Shown here in pieces: positions 24,184 through 31,259 of a DNA stretch of 48,888 nt. Each line of letters opens with the position of its first letter. Positions within the stretch are counted from its first letter, which is position 1. Source of the DNA: CAYRNC01 sp964425645. Its GTDB lineage: Bacteria; Bacillota; Clostridia; Peptostreptococcales; Anaerovoracaceae. Made by a program: the position numbers and the translations under genes. The notes under the pieces are model-generated. The model did not search any database. It was not told the origin of the DNA and saw only the letters and a program-made list of their open reading frames with translations. The DNA lies in contig CAYRNC010000005.1 of assembly GCA_964425645.1 (NCBI GenBank), forward strand, positions 1 through 48,888. Reading direction: 5' to 3'.

Positions 24184-24420
24184 TTAAACCAACTCCCTTC
24201 CACAGAACGGCAGGTCTAATTCAGGGAATATCGTACCTCTTTTCAGTGCTCTGTAAGGTTCATATATGCTTGCCCCAAAGCGTTGAAACGGCACGTAGGC
24301 CATAGCAAGGGGCAGTCTTCCCAAATACATTGCATCGAAAGAGTTTTCCGTTTCATTATTTATTTTGCGGGTTGTTTCTTCTGACATCATAATATTTTCC
24401 AGGTAATTGTCCAATTGCAT
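24184..24420 (-). CDS. cotJA: spore coat-associated protein CotJA
   Basis: The 78-residue protein matches CotJA in its second half (LAMAYVPFQRFGASIYEPYRALKRGTIFPELDLPF, recognisable by YVPFQRFG and ALKRGTIFPELDLPF). The first 30 residues are a polar extension without similarity I recognise. AAAGGAG precedes the ATG. It is the first gene of cotJABC, divergent from the Mbl gene. Confidence 0.9.
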   Translation of the reverse strand: MQLDNYLENIMMSEETTRKINNETENSFDAMYLGRLPLAMAYVPFQRFGASIYEPYRALKRGTIFPELDLPFCGRELV

Positions 24421-24464
24421 AAGCTCCTTTCAATTGTTTTTAAGGGTTTCAACCGGTCTCCTTC

Positions 24465-24473
24465 TATACTATG
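24465..24473 (-). promoter_or_regulatory. possible sporulation-type -10 element of cotJ
   Basis: CATAGTATA on the minus strand, about 45 bases before cotJA, fits the sigma-K -10 consensus CATAnnnTA and partly the sigma-E one. No convincing -35 was seen, so it is tentative. Confidence 0.3.
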
Positions 24474-24517
24474 CTGCAGTCGCTTCTTTGCTCTTGCGCA
24501 GGGATGATAAAAATAAA

Positions 24518-24546
24518 TTGTATTTCGAAGATGTAGAAGATATAAT
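24518..24546 (+). promoter_or_regulatory. promoter of the MreB/Mbl gene
   Basis: TTGTAT (24518-24523), 17-base spacer, TATAAT (24541-24546), 36 bases before the start codon. Confidence 0.75.
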
Positions 24547-24582
24547 GGTAGAGCAGTGTAAATAGATAAGGAGTGATTAGGT

Positions 24583-25605
24583 TTGGCATTTTCAACAGAG
24601 GTAGGGATCGATCTGGGAACTGCGAATGTTTTAGCTTATATAAAAGGTAAAGGGGTGGTTTTAGAGGAACCCTCCGTGGTGGCCATAAATAAAGATACGG
24701 ATGAAATAGTGGCAGTGGGTGAGGAAGCAAGGCAAATGCTGGGGAGAACCCCAAGCAACATAGTTGCTGTTCGTCCTCTCAGGGACGGTGTCATTTCCAA
24801 TTACGATGTGACCGAAAGAATGCTCAAATATTTCATTCGGAGGGCATGTGGAACAGGTGGATTCTTTAAGCATAAAATAATGGTTTGTGTTCCGTCAGGC
24901 GTAACGGAAGTGGAAAAAAGAGCAGTAAAGGAAGCTGCAACCCAGGCAGGCGGTAAATTTGTGTATCTTATGGAGGAACCGGTTGCCGCTGCTATAGGTG
25001 CGGGCCTCGATATTTCCAGACCAAATGGGGTAATGGTTATCGATCTTGGAGGCGGCACGGCAGATGTAGCCGTTATAGCACTGGGGGGAATAGTAACGTC
25101 AAATTCCGTGAAGGTTGCCGGTGATAAATTCGACGAAGCAATTATAAAGTACATGAGAAAAGAACATAAGCTTTATATAGGTGAAAGGACCGCCGAGGAG
25201 ATGAAAATGACCATCGGCACTGCCTACCCCAGAGAACATGTGGAGGTGCAGGAATGCCGTGGGAGGGATCTGGTAACCGGCCTTCCTAAATCAATTGAAA
25301 TTACATCTAAGCAGATGATGGAGGCTTTGGAAGAGCCTTTGCAAATTATATGCGAGACGGTTCATGGGGTCCTGGAGCGTACGCCGCCCGAATTGGCTGC
25401 GGATATAAGCAACAGCAATATCATTCTCACCGGCGGGGGAGCTTTGCTGCACGGTATAGACCGCAGAATATCCGAAAGGGTGGGTATTCCGGTTATCATT
25501 GCAGATGATCCTAAATCCTGTGTGGCGATAGGAACGGGCAAGGCTATGTATTCACTGGATATGTTGGAACAGAACCGCCTTAACAGAAGAAAAAGCTTCA
25601 TATAA
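24583..25605 (+). CDS. rod-shape determining protein MreB/Mbl
   Basis: The 340-residue actin homologue organises cell-wall synthesis under the membrane. It has the actin-fold motifs: phosphate-1 VGIDLGTANVLAYIKGKG, connect and phosphate-2 VMVIDLGGGTADVAVIALGG, and the adenosine motif IILTGGGALLHGIDRRI. It starts at a TTG with AAGGAG about ten bases upstream. It is a single gene with its own promoter, far from mreCD, which in Firmicutes is the usual setting of mbl or mreBH. I cannot separate the paralogues by eye, so no symbol is given. Confidence 0.9.
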   Translation: MAFSTEVGIDLGTANVLAYIKGKGVVLEEPSVVAINKDTDEIVAVGEEARQMLGRTPSNIVAVRPLRDGVISNYDVTERMLKYFIRRACGTGGFFKHKIMVCVPSGVTEVEKRAVKEAATQAGGKFVYLMEEPVAAAIGAGLDISRPNGVMVIDLGGGTADVAVIALGGIVTSNSVKVAGDKFDEAIIKYMRKEHKLYIGERTAEEMKMTIGTAYPREHVEVQECRGRDLVTGLPKSIEITSKQMMEALEEPLQIICETVHGVLERTPPELAADISNSNIILTGGGALLHGIDRRISERVGIPVIIADDPKSCVAIGTGKAMYSLDMLEQNRLNRRKSFI

Positions 25606-25626
25606 TTTATAACATCAGAATCGGAG

Positions 25627-25662
25627 GAGGCGTTGTCCGCGAGGGGGATTGCGTCTCTTTTA
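25627..25662 (+). terminator. probable terminator of the MreB/Mbl gene
   Basis: GAGGCG (25627-25632) and CGTCTC (25652-25657, one G-U pair) close a 19-base loop and are followed by TTTTA. The stem is short, so confidence is moderate. Confidence 0.45.
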
Positions 25663-25704
25663 TCATGTGTTTTACCGAGGTTTCAGCGAAAATAAAGAAA
25701 CCTG

Positions 25705-25733
25705 TTGCATAAATATGCGGATAGGTGTATAAT
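25705..25733 (+). promoter_or_regulatory. promoter of the argF-arcC pair
   Basis: TTGCAT (25705-25710), 17-base spacer, TATAAT (25728-25733). The leader to the start codon is about 65 bases; no arginine-repressor box was recognised. Confidence 0.75.
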
Positions 25734-25806
25734 TATAAAATGTTAACAGAATCAGACGTTTTCCTTCTTGGAAAGGAAGGCGGATATCGTAAAGAGAGGT
25801 ATGAAA

Positions 25807-26793
25807 ATGGCCATCAGCTTAAAAGGAAGAAGCCTTCTCACGTTAATGGATTTTAGTCCGACGGAAATTCGTTATTTATTGGATCTGTCAAAAGATCTAA
25901 AGGCGAAGAAAAGGTCCGGTAACGGCACTCAAATGTTAAAAGGGAAAAATGTCGCTTTGATTTTCGATAAGGCATCCACGAGAACAAGATGTGCCTTTGA
26001 GGTGGCCTGTCTGGAGGAGGGCGCTCACGTCACTTTTTTGGATCCTCCAAACACGCAGATGATAAAGAAGGAATCTCTTGAAGATACCGCAAAGGTTCTC
26101 GGAAGATTTTACGATGGGATAGAATACAGAGGATATGAGCAAAAAGTGGTGGAGGCCCTTTCGAAATATTCTGGAATACCTGTTTGGAACGGATTGACGG
26201 ACGTCGATCATCCGACTCAGATATTGGCGGATCTGTTAACGATAGAGGAACATTGTGCAAAGCCGCTGAACAAAGTAAAAGTCATATTTTGCGGCGATAT
26301 CAGAAACAATATGAGCTATGCATGGATGCATGGATGCGCTAAGATGGGTATGCACTACGTGGCGTACGGCCCAAAAGAGCTCAAGCTTGACGAGAAGACG
26401 CTCGAAGCTGCAAAAACCGTTTCTGATGATACCGGCGGTATCATAGAGGTGTCACATCATGCTGATTGTCTTTTGGGAGCCGATGTAATTTATACGGATG
26501 TATGGGCATCTATGGGGGAGGAAGATATGATTCCCGGTAAGGTAAAAATGCTTACACCTTACAGAGTTACAATGAAGATGCTGGAGGAGACAGGAAATCC
26601 CGATGTTCTTTTCATGCACTGTCTCCCGGCTTTTCACGATTTTGAGACTGCAATGGCGAAGGAATGGATGGGGAAAGGTATTGATATACGTGAGGTTACA
26701 GATGAGGTATTTCGCAGCCGTCACTCTGTAGTCTTTGACGAAGCGGAAAATCGCATGCATACGATTAAAGCGATAGTTGTAGCTACTCTTTAG
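25807..26793 (+). CDS. argF: ornithine carbamoyltransferase
   Basis: The enzyme interconverts ornithine plus carbamoyl phosphate and citrulline. The protein (328 residues) has the carbamoyl phosphate loop STRTR in DKASTRTRCAFEVA, the VDHPTQILAD motif, and the ornithine-side MHCLPAFHD with catalytic Cys; the end RMHTIKAIVVATL is typical. I chose the ATG at 25807 because GAGAGG lies seven bases before it; an ATG two codons earlier is possible. Directly downstream is carbamate kinase, so this copy probably works in the catabolic direction (citrulline phosphorolysis giving ATP). No arginine deiminase is in the window. The name arcB would suit the catabolic role. Confidence 0.92.
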   Translation: MAISLKGRSLLTLMDFSPTEIRYLLDLSKDLKAKKRSGNGTQMLKGKNVALIFDKASTRTRCAFEVACLEEGAHVTFLDPPNTQMIKKESLEDTAKVLGRFYDGIEYRGYEQKVVEALSKYSGIPVWNGLTDVDHPTQILADLLTIEEHCAKPLNKVKVIFCGDIRNNMSYAWMHGCAKMGMHYVAYGPKELKLDEKTLEAAKTVSDDTGGIIEVSHHADCLLGADVIYTDVWASMGEEDMIPGKVKMLTPYRVTMKMLEETGNPDVLFMHCLPAFHDFETAMAKEWMGKGIDIREVTDEVFRSRHSVVFDEAENRMHTIKAIVVATL

Positions 26794-26820
26794 ACTACAT
26801 ACAATGAAGGCAGGTCATAA

Positions 26821-27780
26821 TTGAATAGGCAAAAAGTGACGAAAATAGTTATAGCCCTGGGAGGAAACGCTCTGGAGGAGGCCGAAAAAAGCGGTACCGC
26901 CGAAGAACAGCTTAAAGTCGTCAAAAAAACGAGCAACCGCATCGTTAAGCTGATCGAAGCAGGCTGCCGAATTGCAATCGTACACGGCAACGGGCCACAG
27001 GTAGGCAGAATAGCCCAGGCCTTTGAGGAGGCTAAAGTTCCTGCAATGCCCTTTGACGCATGCGATGCAATGAGTCAGGGCTATATCGGATATCACATTC
27101 AGCAATCGTTAAATAACGCATTGAGACGTAAGCAGATAACAATTCCTGTGGTAACATTGGTAACCCAGCTCGTCGTGGATGTAAATGATGCGGCCTTTCG
27201 CCATCCCACGAAGCCTATCGGTTCATTCTATACAGAAGCTGAGGCGGGGAAGCTGGCAAAAGAAAAGGGTTACGTAATGAAAGAGGATTCAGGAAGAGGC
27301 TGGCGAAGATTGATTGCTTCACCTGTTCCGCTTAGAATCGTTGAGGCCGAAACAGTAAAAAAGCTTTGGGATTCCGCCGTGGTTGTGGCAGGTGGAGGGG
27401 GAGGGATTCCTGTAGCCGAGGCTTCGGACGGAAGTCTTTTTGGGATAGATGCTGTCATAGATAAAGACCTTGCAGCCCTGCTGCTCGCTAAAGAATTAGA
27501 TGCGGATGTTCTTTTAATTCTGACAGAGGTTGAAAAAGCAGCGCTTAATTTCAACACGCCCGATCAAAAGGATTTGTCGCTAATCACATCAGATGATGCA
27601 AAAAGGTATATTGACGAAGGCCACTTTGCCCCGGGCAGCATGCTTCCTAAAGTTCAGGCGGCTGTTAAATTTGTAGAGGGGCGTCCAAATAAAATTGCAA
27701 TTATCACTTCATTATATAAGGCAGAAGAAGCGCTCAATGGTGCGGCGGGAACAAGAATCATAAGCGGCATAAAGGAATGA
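26821..27780 (+). CDS. arcC: carbamate kinase
   Basis: Carbamate kinase turns carbamoyl phosphate and ADP into ATP, CO2 and ammonia. The 319-residue protein has VIALGGNALEEAEKSG, CRIAIVHGNGPQVGRI, the PIGSFYTEAEA segment, VVVAGGGGGIPVAE, and IDKDLAALLLAKELDADV, all standard. It starts at a TTG with AAGGCAGG upstream, 27 bases after the carbamoyltransferase, and shares its promoter. It converges on the AI-2E gene with a 10-base gap, and no clear terminator lies between. Confidence 0.94.
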   Translation: MNRQKVTKIVIALGGNALEEAEKSGTAEEQLKVVKKTSNRIVKLIEAGCRIAIVHGNGPQVGRIAQAFEEAKVPAMPFDACDAMSQGYIGYHIQQSLNNALRRKQITIPVVTLVTQLVVDVNDAAFRHPTKPIGSFYTEAEAGKLAKEKGYVMKEDSGRGWRRLIASPVPLRIVEAETVKKLWDSAVVVAGGGGGIPVAEASDGSLFGIDAVIDKDLAALLLAKELDADVLLILTEVEKAALNFNTPDQKDLSLITSDDAKRYIDEGHFAPGSMLPKVQAAVKFVEGRPNKIAIITSLYKAEEALNGAAGTRIISGIKE

Positions 27781-27790
27781 TGGTTCACCC

Positions 27791-28963
27791 TCATTTGATC
27801 TTTCTTAATAAAAACAATTTCATACAAGCCGTTATCGGCACCGCAAGAAGCATGCCCAGGATGCCAAAAAAATATCCGGCAAAAGTTACAGAAACCAGTA
27901 TAAATACAGGATGAAGACCCGTGCTTTTTCCTACCACCTTCGGATATATTATGCTGCTGTCAATCTGCTGTATGACCAGCAACAGCGCAACAGCCAGTAT
28001 TGCTTTTGTACCTCCCCCCGATAACAGACCTATTATTGCGGCAGGAATCATGCCCAAAATTGGACCGAAATAGGGGATCACGTTCGCAATGCCGGCAAAT
28101 ATTCCGATAAAGACGGCGAAATCCAGCTTGATTGCGGTAAGGGCGATTGAGGACAGGATTGCTATTATCAGGGCATCCAGAAGTTGGCCCCGCAGAAACT
28201 GGGACATCACCTTATTGATATCCGAAAGCGCCTCTGTAAGTCTCCCCGAAATTGCCATAGGCAAAAATATATGAAGGCTCTTTCTCCAGATTTTCAAAAA
28301 GAAATCCTTGTCTTTTATTAGATATACAGAGACTACTATCCCTAGGACTATATTCAGGATGCTGCCTCCCAACTTGCCGATAAACTCCATAATGGCCACA
28401 GTGCTGAACTGAGCGGCTATCCAGTTGGCAATATGCGTCACCACCCCTTGCAGCCTGTCTTCAAGACCGCTGTTTTGGAGTTTCGCAATGAGATCCCTGA
28501 AAGCCGTTTCATATTGAAGAAAATAGGAGGAAATGCTTTCTATCATATTGGGAAGACTGTTAAATGAAAGCCTACCGATTATGAGGAAGGCAAAGCTGTA
28601 TATTACTGCGCAGACGGCAATTATGATAAACAGATAGGTAATTATAATGCTTACAGTCCTTCGAAGATGAAAATAGCTTTCTATTTTTATGGGATTTATA
28701 GGCAGTCTGGCAAACAGTTTAGACAGCAATCGATTGTCTACCAGTTCTACGATAGGAGAAATAAGATATGCAAGCAGCAGTCCTATGAACAAAGGAGTTA
28801 AAGCTTTAAGGACACCGGAAATCAGGGAAACCGCAAAAACTATGATAATACCCGTATTTTTGATAAGGGAATACAGGATATAAAGCATAATGGCGGTAAT
28901 TGAAACGTAAAAAGATATCTTCCAGTAATGCCAATCTGAAAGCAGTTCTTTTATTTTAGGCAT
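27791..28963 (-). CDS. AI-2E family transporter (UPF0118)
   Basis: The 390-residue integral membrane protein has the layout of the AI-2E/PerM family: two or three N-terminal membrane helices, a long soluble or re-entrant middle (about 120-210), and four or five C-terminal helices. The family segments QFLRGQLLDALIIAILSSIA, FAGIANVIPYFGPILGMIP and the end FFGILGMLLAVPITA are present. Members act as exporters or as sodium-proton antiporters; the substrate here is unknown. The ATG at 28963 follows GAGGT by six bases. A TTG six codons upstream in the same frame is less likely. Confidence 0.88.
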   Translation of the reverse strand: MPKIKELLSDWHYWKISFYVSITAIMLYILYSLIKNTGIIIVFAVSLISGVLKALTPLFIGLLLAYLISPIVELVDNRLLSKLFARLPINPIKIESYFHLRRTVSIIITYLFIIIAVCAVIYSFAFLIIGRLSFNSLPNMIESISSYFLQYETAFRDLIAKLQNSGLEDRLQGVVTHIANWIAAQFSTVAIMEFIGKLGGSILNIVLGIVVSVYLIKDKDFFLKIWRKSLHIFLPMAISGRLTEALSDINKVMSQFLRGQLLDALIIAILSSIALTAIKLDFAVFIGIFAGIANVIPYFGPILGMIPAAIIGLLSGGGTKAILAVALLLVIQQIDSSIIYPKVVGKSTGLHPVFILVSVTFAGYFFGILGMLLAVPITACMKLFLLRKIK

Positions 28964-29079
28964 GGGAAACCTCGCTTTCAATTCTATTATGTATCAAACC
29001 GTGAAAAAATTGCAGGCTTCTCTTCCTTATCCTTATGCTTGTCTGAATACTTTAATTCAAATCTTATAAAACCCGAAGT

Positions 29080-29094
29080 GCATATAAATTTTGC
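29080..29094. promoter_or_regulatory. upstream activator site candidate 1
   Basis: GCATATAAATTTTGC is nearly identical (13 of 15) to the reverse complement of the element at 29153-29167. It lies about 140 bases upstream of the sigma-54 promoter, a usual position for enhancer-binding proteins. Confidence 0.4.
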
Positions 29095-29152
29095 ATAGCA
29101 AAAAAACAGGCGTCTGTATGAATGTGTAAATAAACAGTATTTAGGAATAGGC

Positions 29153-29167
29153 TGCAAAAAATATATG
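29153..29167. promoter_or_regulatory. upstream activator site candidate 2
   Basis: GCAAAAAATATATGC, inverted copy of the 29080 element, about 70 bases upstream of the sigma-54 promoter. The rest of the gap 28964-29220 shows no gene. Confidence 0.4.
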
Positions 29168-29219
29168 CAGTATATCTTATTCGGATCCCTTTTCAGGTTG
29201 GAATTTCAATACCTTACAG

Positions 29220-29235
29220 TTGGCATAGGTATTGC
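29220..29235 (+). promoter_or_regulatory. sigma-54 promoter of the lyase/molybdenum hydroxylase operon
   Basis: TTGGCAT-AGGTA-TTGC has GG at 29222-29223 and GC at 29234-29235 with the exact -24/-12 spacing, and it matches the consensus TGGCAC-N5-TTGC at all but one informative base. The start codon is about 44 bases past the predicted start site. A sigma-54 activator is encoded at 37662-39365. Confidence 0.85.
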
Positions 29236-29290
29236 GTGATATTTATGGAAAAGCCATAGTATGCGTTGTTATAAATGAAAAGGAGTGAAT

Positions 29291-30691
29291 ATGGAAGTTA
29301 AGTATGTACCGGAACCGTTTAGAATTAAAATGGTTGAATCAATTAAAATGTTATCAAAAGAAGAAAGAAGCGAAAAAATTAAAAATGCCAAGTATAACGT
29401 TTTTAATCTTGCCGGAGAAGATTGCTACATAGATCTGCTGACTGACAGCGGAACCAATGCAATGAGCGATCATATGTGGTCGGGTATTCTTCACGGTGAT
29501 GAGGCATACGCAGGCTCAAGAAGTTACTACAAGCTTATCGAAGCCGGTAAAAATATCTTTGGTTATGATTTTATACAACCTGTTCATCAGGGTCGAGCCG
29601 CAGAAAAAGTGTTGTTTGGAACGTTACTTTGGCCCGGTAAATATGCGATTTCAAACATGTTTTTTGACACGACGAGAGCCCACGTTGAGCTAGCCGGTGC
29701 AAGAGCTATCGACTGTGTCGTTGAGGAGGCTAAGAACCCCGGCATAAGAACCCCTTTTAAAGGAAATATGGATGTAGAAAAATTAATAAAACTTATTGAA
29801 CAATACGGGGCCGATAATATTGGTCTTGTTGTTATGACTATCACAAATAATTCTGCGGGGGGGCAGCCGGTATCGATACAGAACATCAGGGATACATCTG
29901 CTGTATGTAAAAAATACAAAATCCCGTTTAATTTTGATGCGGCGCGGTTCGCCGAAAACTCATATTTTATTAAGCAGAGGGAAAAAGAATTTGCAAATCA
30001 TTCAATAATGGACATTGTAAAGGAGACATTTTCATATGCAGACATGTTCACGATGTCCGCAAAGAAGGATGCAATAGTGAATATGGGAGGTCTGGTAGGC
30101 GTAAAGGATGCTGATTCTCCGCTGGTAGAGCAAATTAAAGCAAGATGCATATCTTTTGAAGGGTTCGTTTCTTATGGTGGACTCGCAGGGCGTGACCTTG
30201 AAGCTTTATCGATAGGTTTGTACGAAGGTTTGAATGAAGACTATCTTAGGTATCGTATCGGGCAGCAGGAATACCTGGCGGACAGATTGGATAAAGCGGG
30301 AATCAAATACCAGTCTCCTGTGGGAGGGCACGGCGTCTTTGTTGATGCTGCAGACATGTTGCCTCATATCCCATATTATGAATTTCCCGGTCAGGCCTTG
30401 GCTATCGAGCTTTATATTGAGGCGGGGATACGTGCATGCGACATAGGCTCATATATGTTGGGTAATGACCCGGATACACAAAAGCAACTTCGTTCGGAAT
30501 TTGAATTTACGCGGCTTGCGATGCCAAGACGGGTATATACCCAGTCCCACCTTGACGTTATTGCTGAAGCATTGATTGCGATTAAAAAGAGAGCATCGGG
30601 AATACAAGGATACAGAATAACATGGGAACCTTCGATTCTCAGGCATTTTCAAGCCCATCTTGAGCCTGTAGGTCGAACTATGAGCAAATAA
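29291..30691 (+). CDS. tryptophanase / tyrosine phenol-lyase family beta-eliminating lyase
   Basis: A PLP enzyme of the beta-eliminating lyase family, 466 residues, which splits an aromatic or similar amino acid into pyruvate, ammonia and the side-chain compound. Motifs are PEPFRIKMVES, IDLLTDSGTNAMS, GDEAYAGSRSYY, PVHQGRAAEK, NNSAGGQPVS, Asp216 and Arg219 in NFDAARFAENSYF, and the PLP lysine Lys259 in MSAKKDA. Several positions look more like tryptophanase than tyrosine phenol-lyase: SRSYY, MSAKKD, RACDIGS where tyrosine phenol-lyase has its specific Arg, and LRHF near the end. The substrate remains open. The ATG at 29291 follows AAAGGAG; the frame begins two codons earlier with a GTG inside the ribosome site. 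It is the first gene of the sigma-54 operon. Confidence 0.9.
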   Translation: MEVKYVPEPFRIKMVESIKMLSKEERSEKIKNAKYNVFNLAGEDCYIDLLTDSGTNAMSDHMWSGILHGDEAYAGSRSYYKLIEAGKNIFGYDFIQPVHQGRAAEKVLFGTLLWPGKYAISNMFFDTTRAHVELAGARAIDCVVEEAKNPGIRTPFKGNMDVEKLIKLIEQYGADNIGLVVMTITNNSAGGQPVSIQNIRDTSAVCKKYKIPFNFDAARFAENSYFIKQREKEFANHSIMDIVKETFSYADMFTMSAKKDAIVNMGGLVGVKDADSPLVEQIKARCISFEGFVSYGGLAGRDLEALSIGLYEGLNEDYLRYRIGQQEYLADRLDKAGIKYQSPVGGHGVFVDAADMLPHIPYYEFPGQALAIELYIEAGIRACDIGSYMLGNDPDTQKQLRSEFEFTRLAMPRRVYTQSHLDVIAEALIAIKKRASGIQGYRITWEPSILRHFQAHLEPVGRTMSK

Positions 30692-30716
30692 TTCTAATTT
30701 GGAAGGAGGGAAAAGT

Positions 30717-31259
30717 ATGTGTGCAAATAAAAATTATATCGAATTAACAGTCAATGGTCAAAAATATAAACTGCTTGAAGGGCGTGACTACGAGGTGACT
30801 GACACTCTTTCAACCGTTTTGCGTGAAAGGCTGGGCTATACGGGAGTACGCGTTTCCTGCAATCAGGGTGCATGCGGGGCCTGTACCGTTCTTTTGAACG
30901 GAAAGTCAGTTCTTTCCTGCATGTTATTAGCGGTGGATGTTGACGGAGGCGATATTACCACAATAGAGGCACTGGGTTCTGATGATCCTGTTGTAAGCGC
31001 TTTTGCAGATCAATGCGAACCCGGTTACGGCGCAGCCACCCAATGCGGATTTTGTACCCCCGGGTTTGTCTTGGAAACAAAATATCTTTTATCACAGAAT
31101 GAAAATCCTACCGTTGATGAAATACAGGATGCATTGTCAGGTCACATTTGCAGATGCGGAGCTTATAAAGGAATTATAAGGGCGGTGCAGAACGCGGCAG
31201 AAAATTGCAAGGATCATGATTGTACCTGCCGGTGTTCAGAAAAGGAAGGTGAAAAATAA
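30717..31259 (+). CDS. molybdenum hydroxylase, 2Fe-2S subunit
   Basis: Small iron-sulfur subunit of a xanthine dehydrogenase/CoxS-type enzyme, 180 residues. The plant-type ferredoxin cluster has Cys48, Cys53, Cys56 and Cys68 (SCNQGACGACTV). The second all-helical cluster has Cys110, Cys113, Cys145 and Cys147 (CGFCTPGFVLE, HICRCGAYKGI). It carries electrons from the molybdenum site to the flavin subunit. The end is unusual: four more cysteines (164, 169, 171, 173) in CKDHDCTCRC. The start at 30717 has GGAAGGAGG seven bases upstream. It lies 25 bases after the lyase gene and one base before the large subunit. Confidence 0.93.
   Translation: MCANKNYIELTVNGQKYKLLEGRDYEVTDTLSTVLRERLGYTGVRVSCNQGACGACTVLLNGKSVLSCMLLAVDVDGGDITTIEALGSDDPVVSAFADQCEPGYGAATQCGFCTPGFVLETKYLLSQNENPTVDEIQDALSGHICRCGAYKGIIRAVQNAAENCKDHDCTCRCSEKEGEK

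Noticed and set aside
29291..30691. Firm assignment as tryptophanase (tnaA)
   Set aside because: Several residues favour it, but the family also contains tyrosine phenol-lyase and untested relatives, and the operon context is unlike tna operons.
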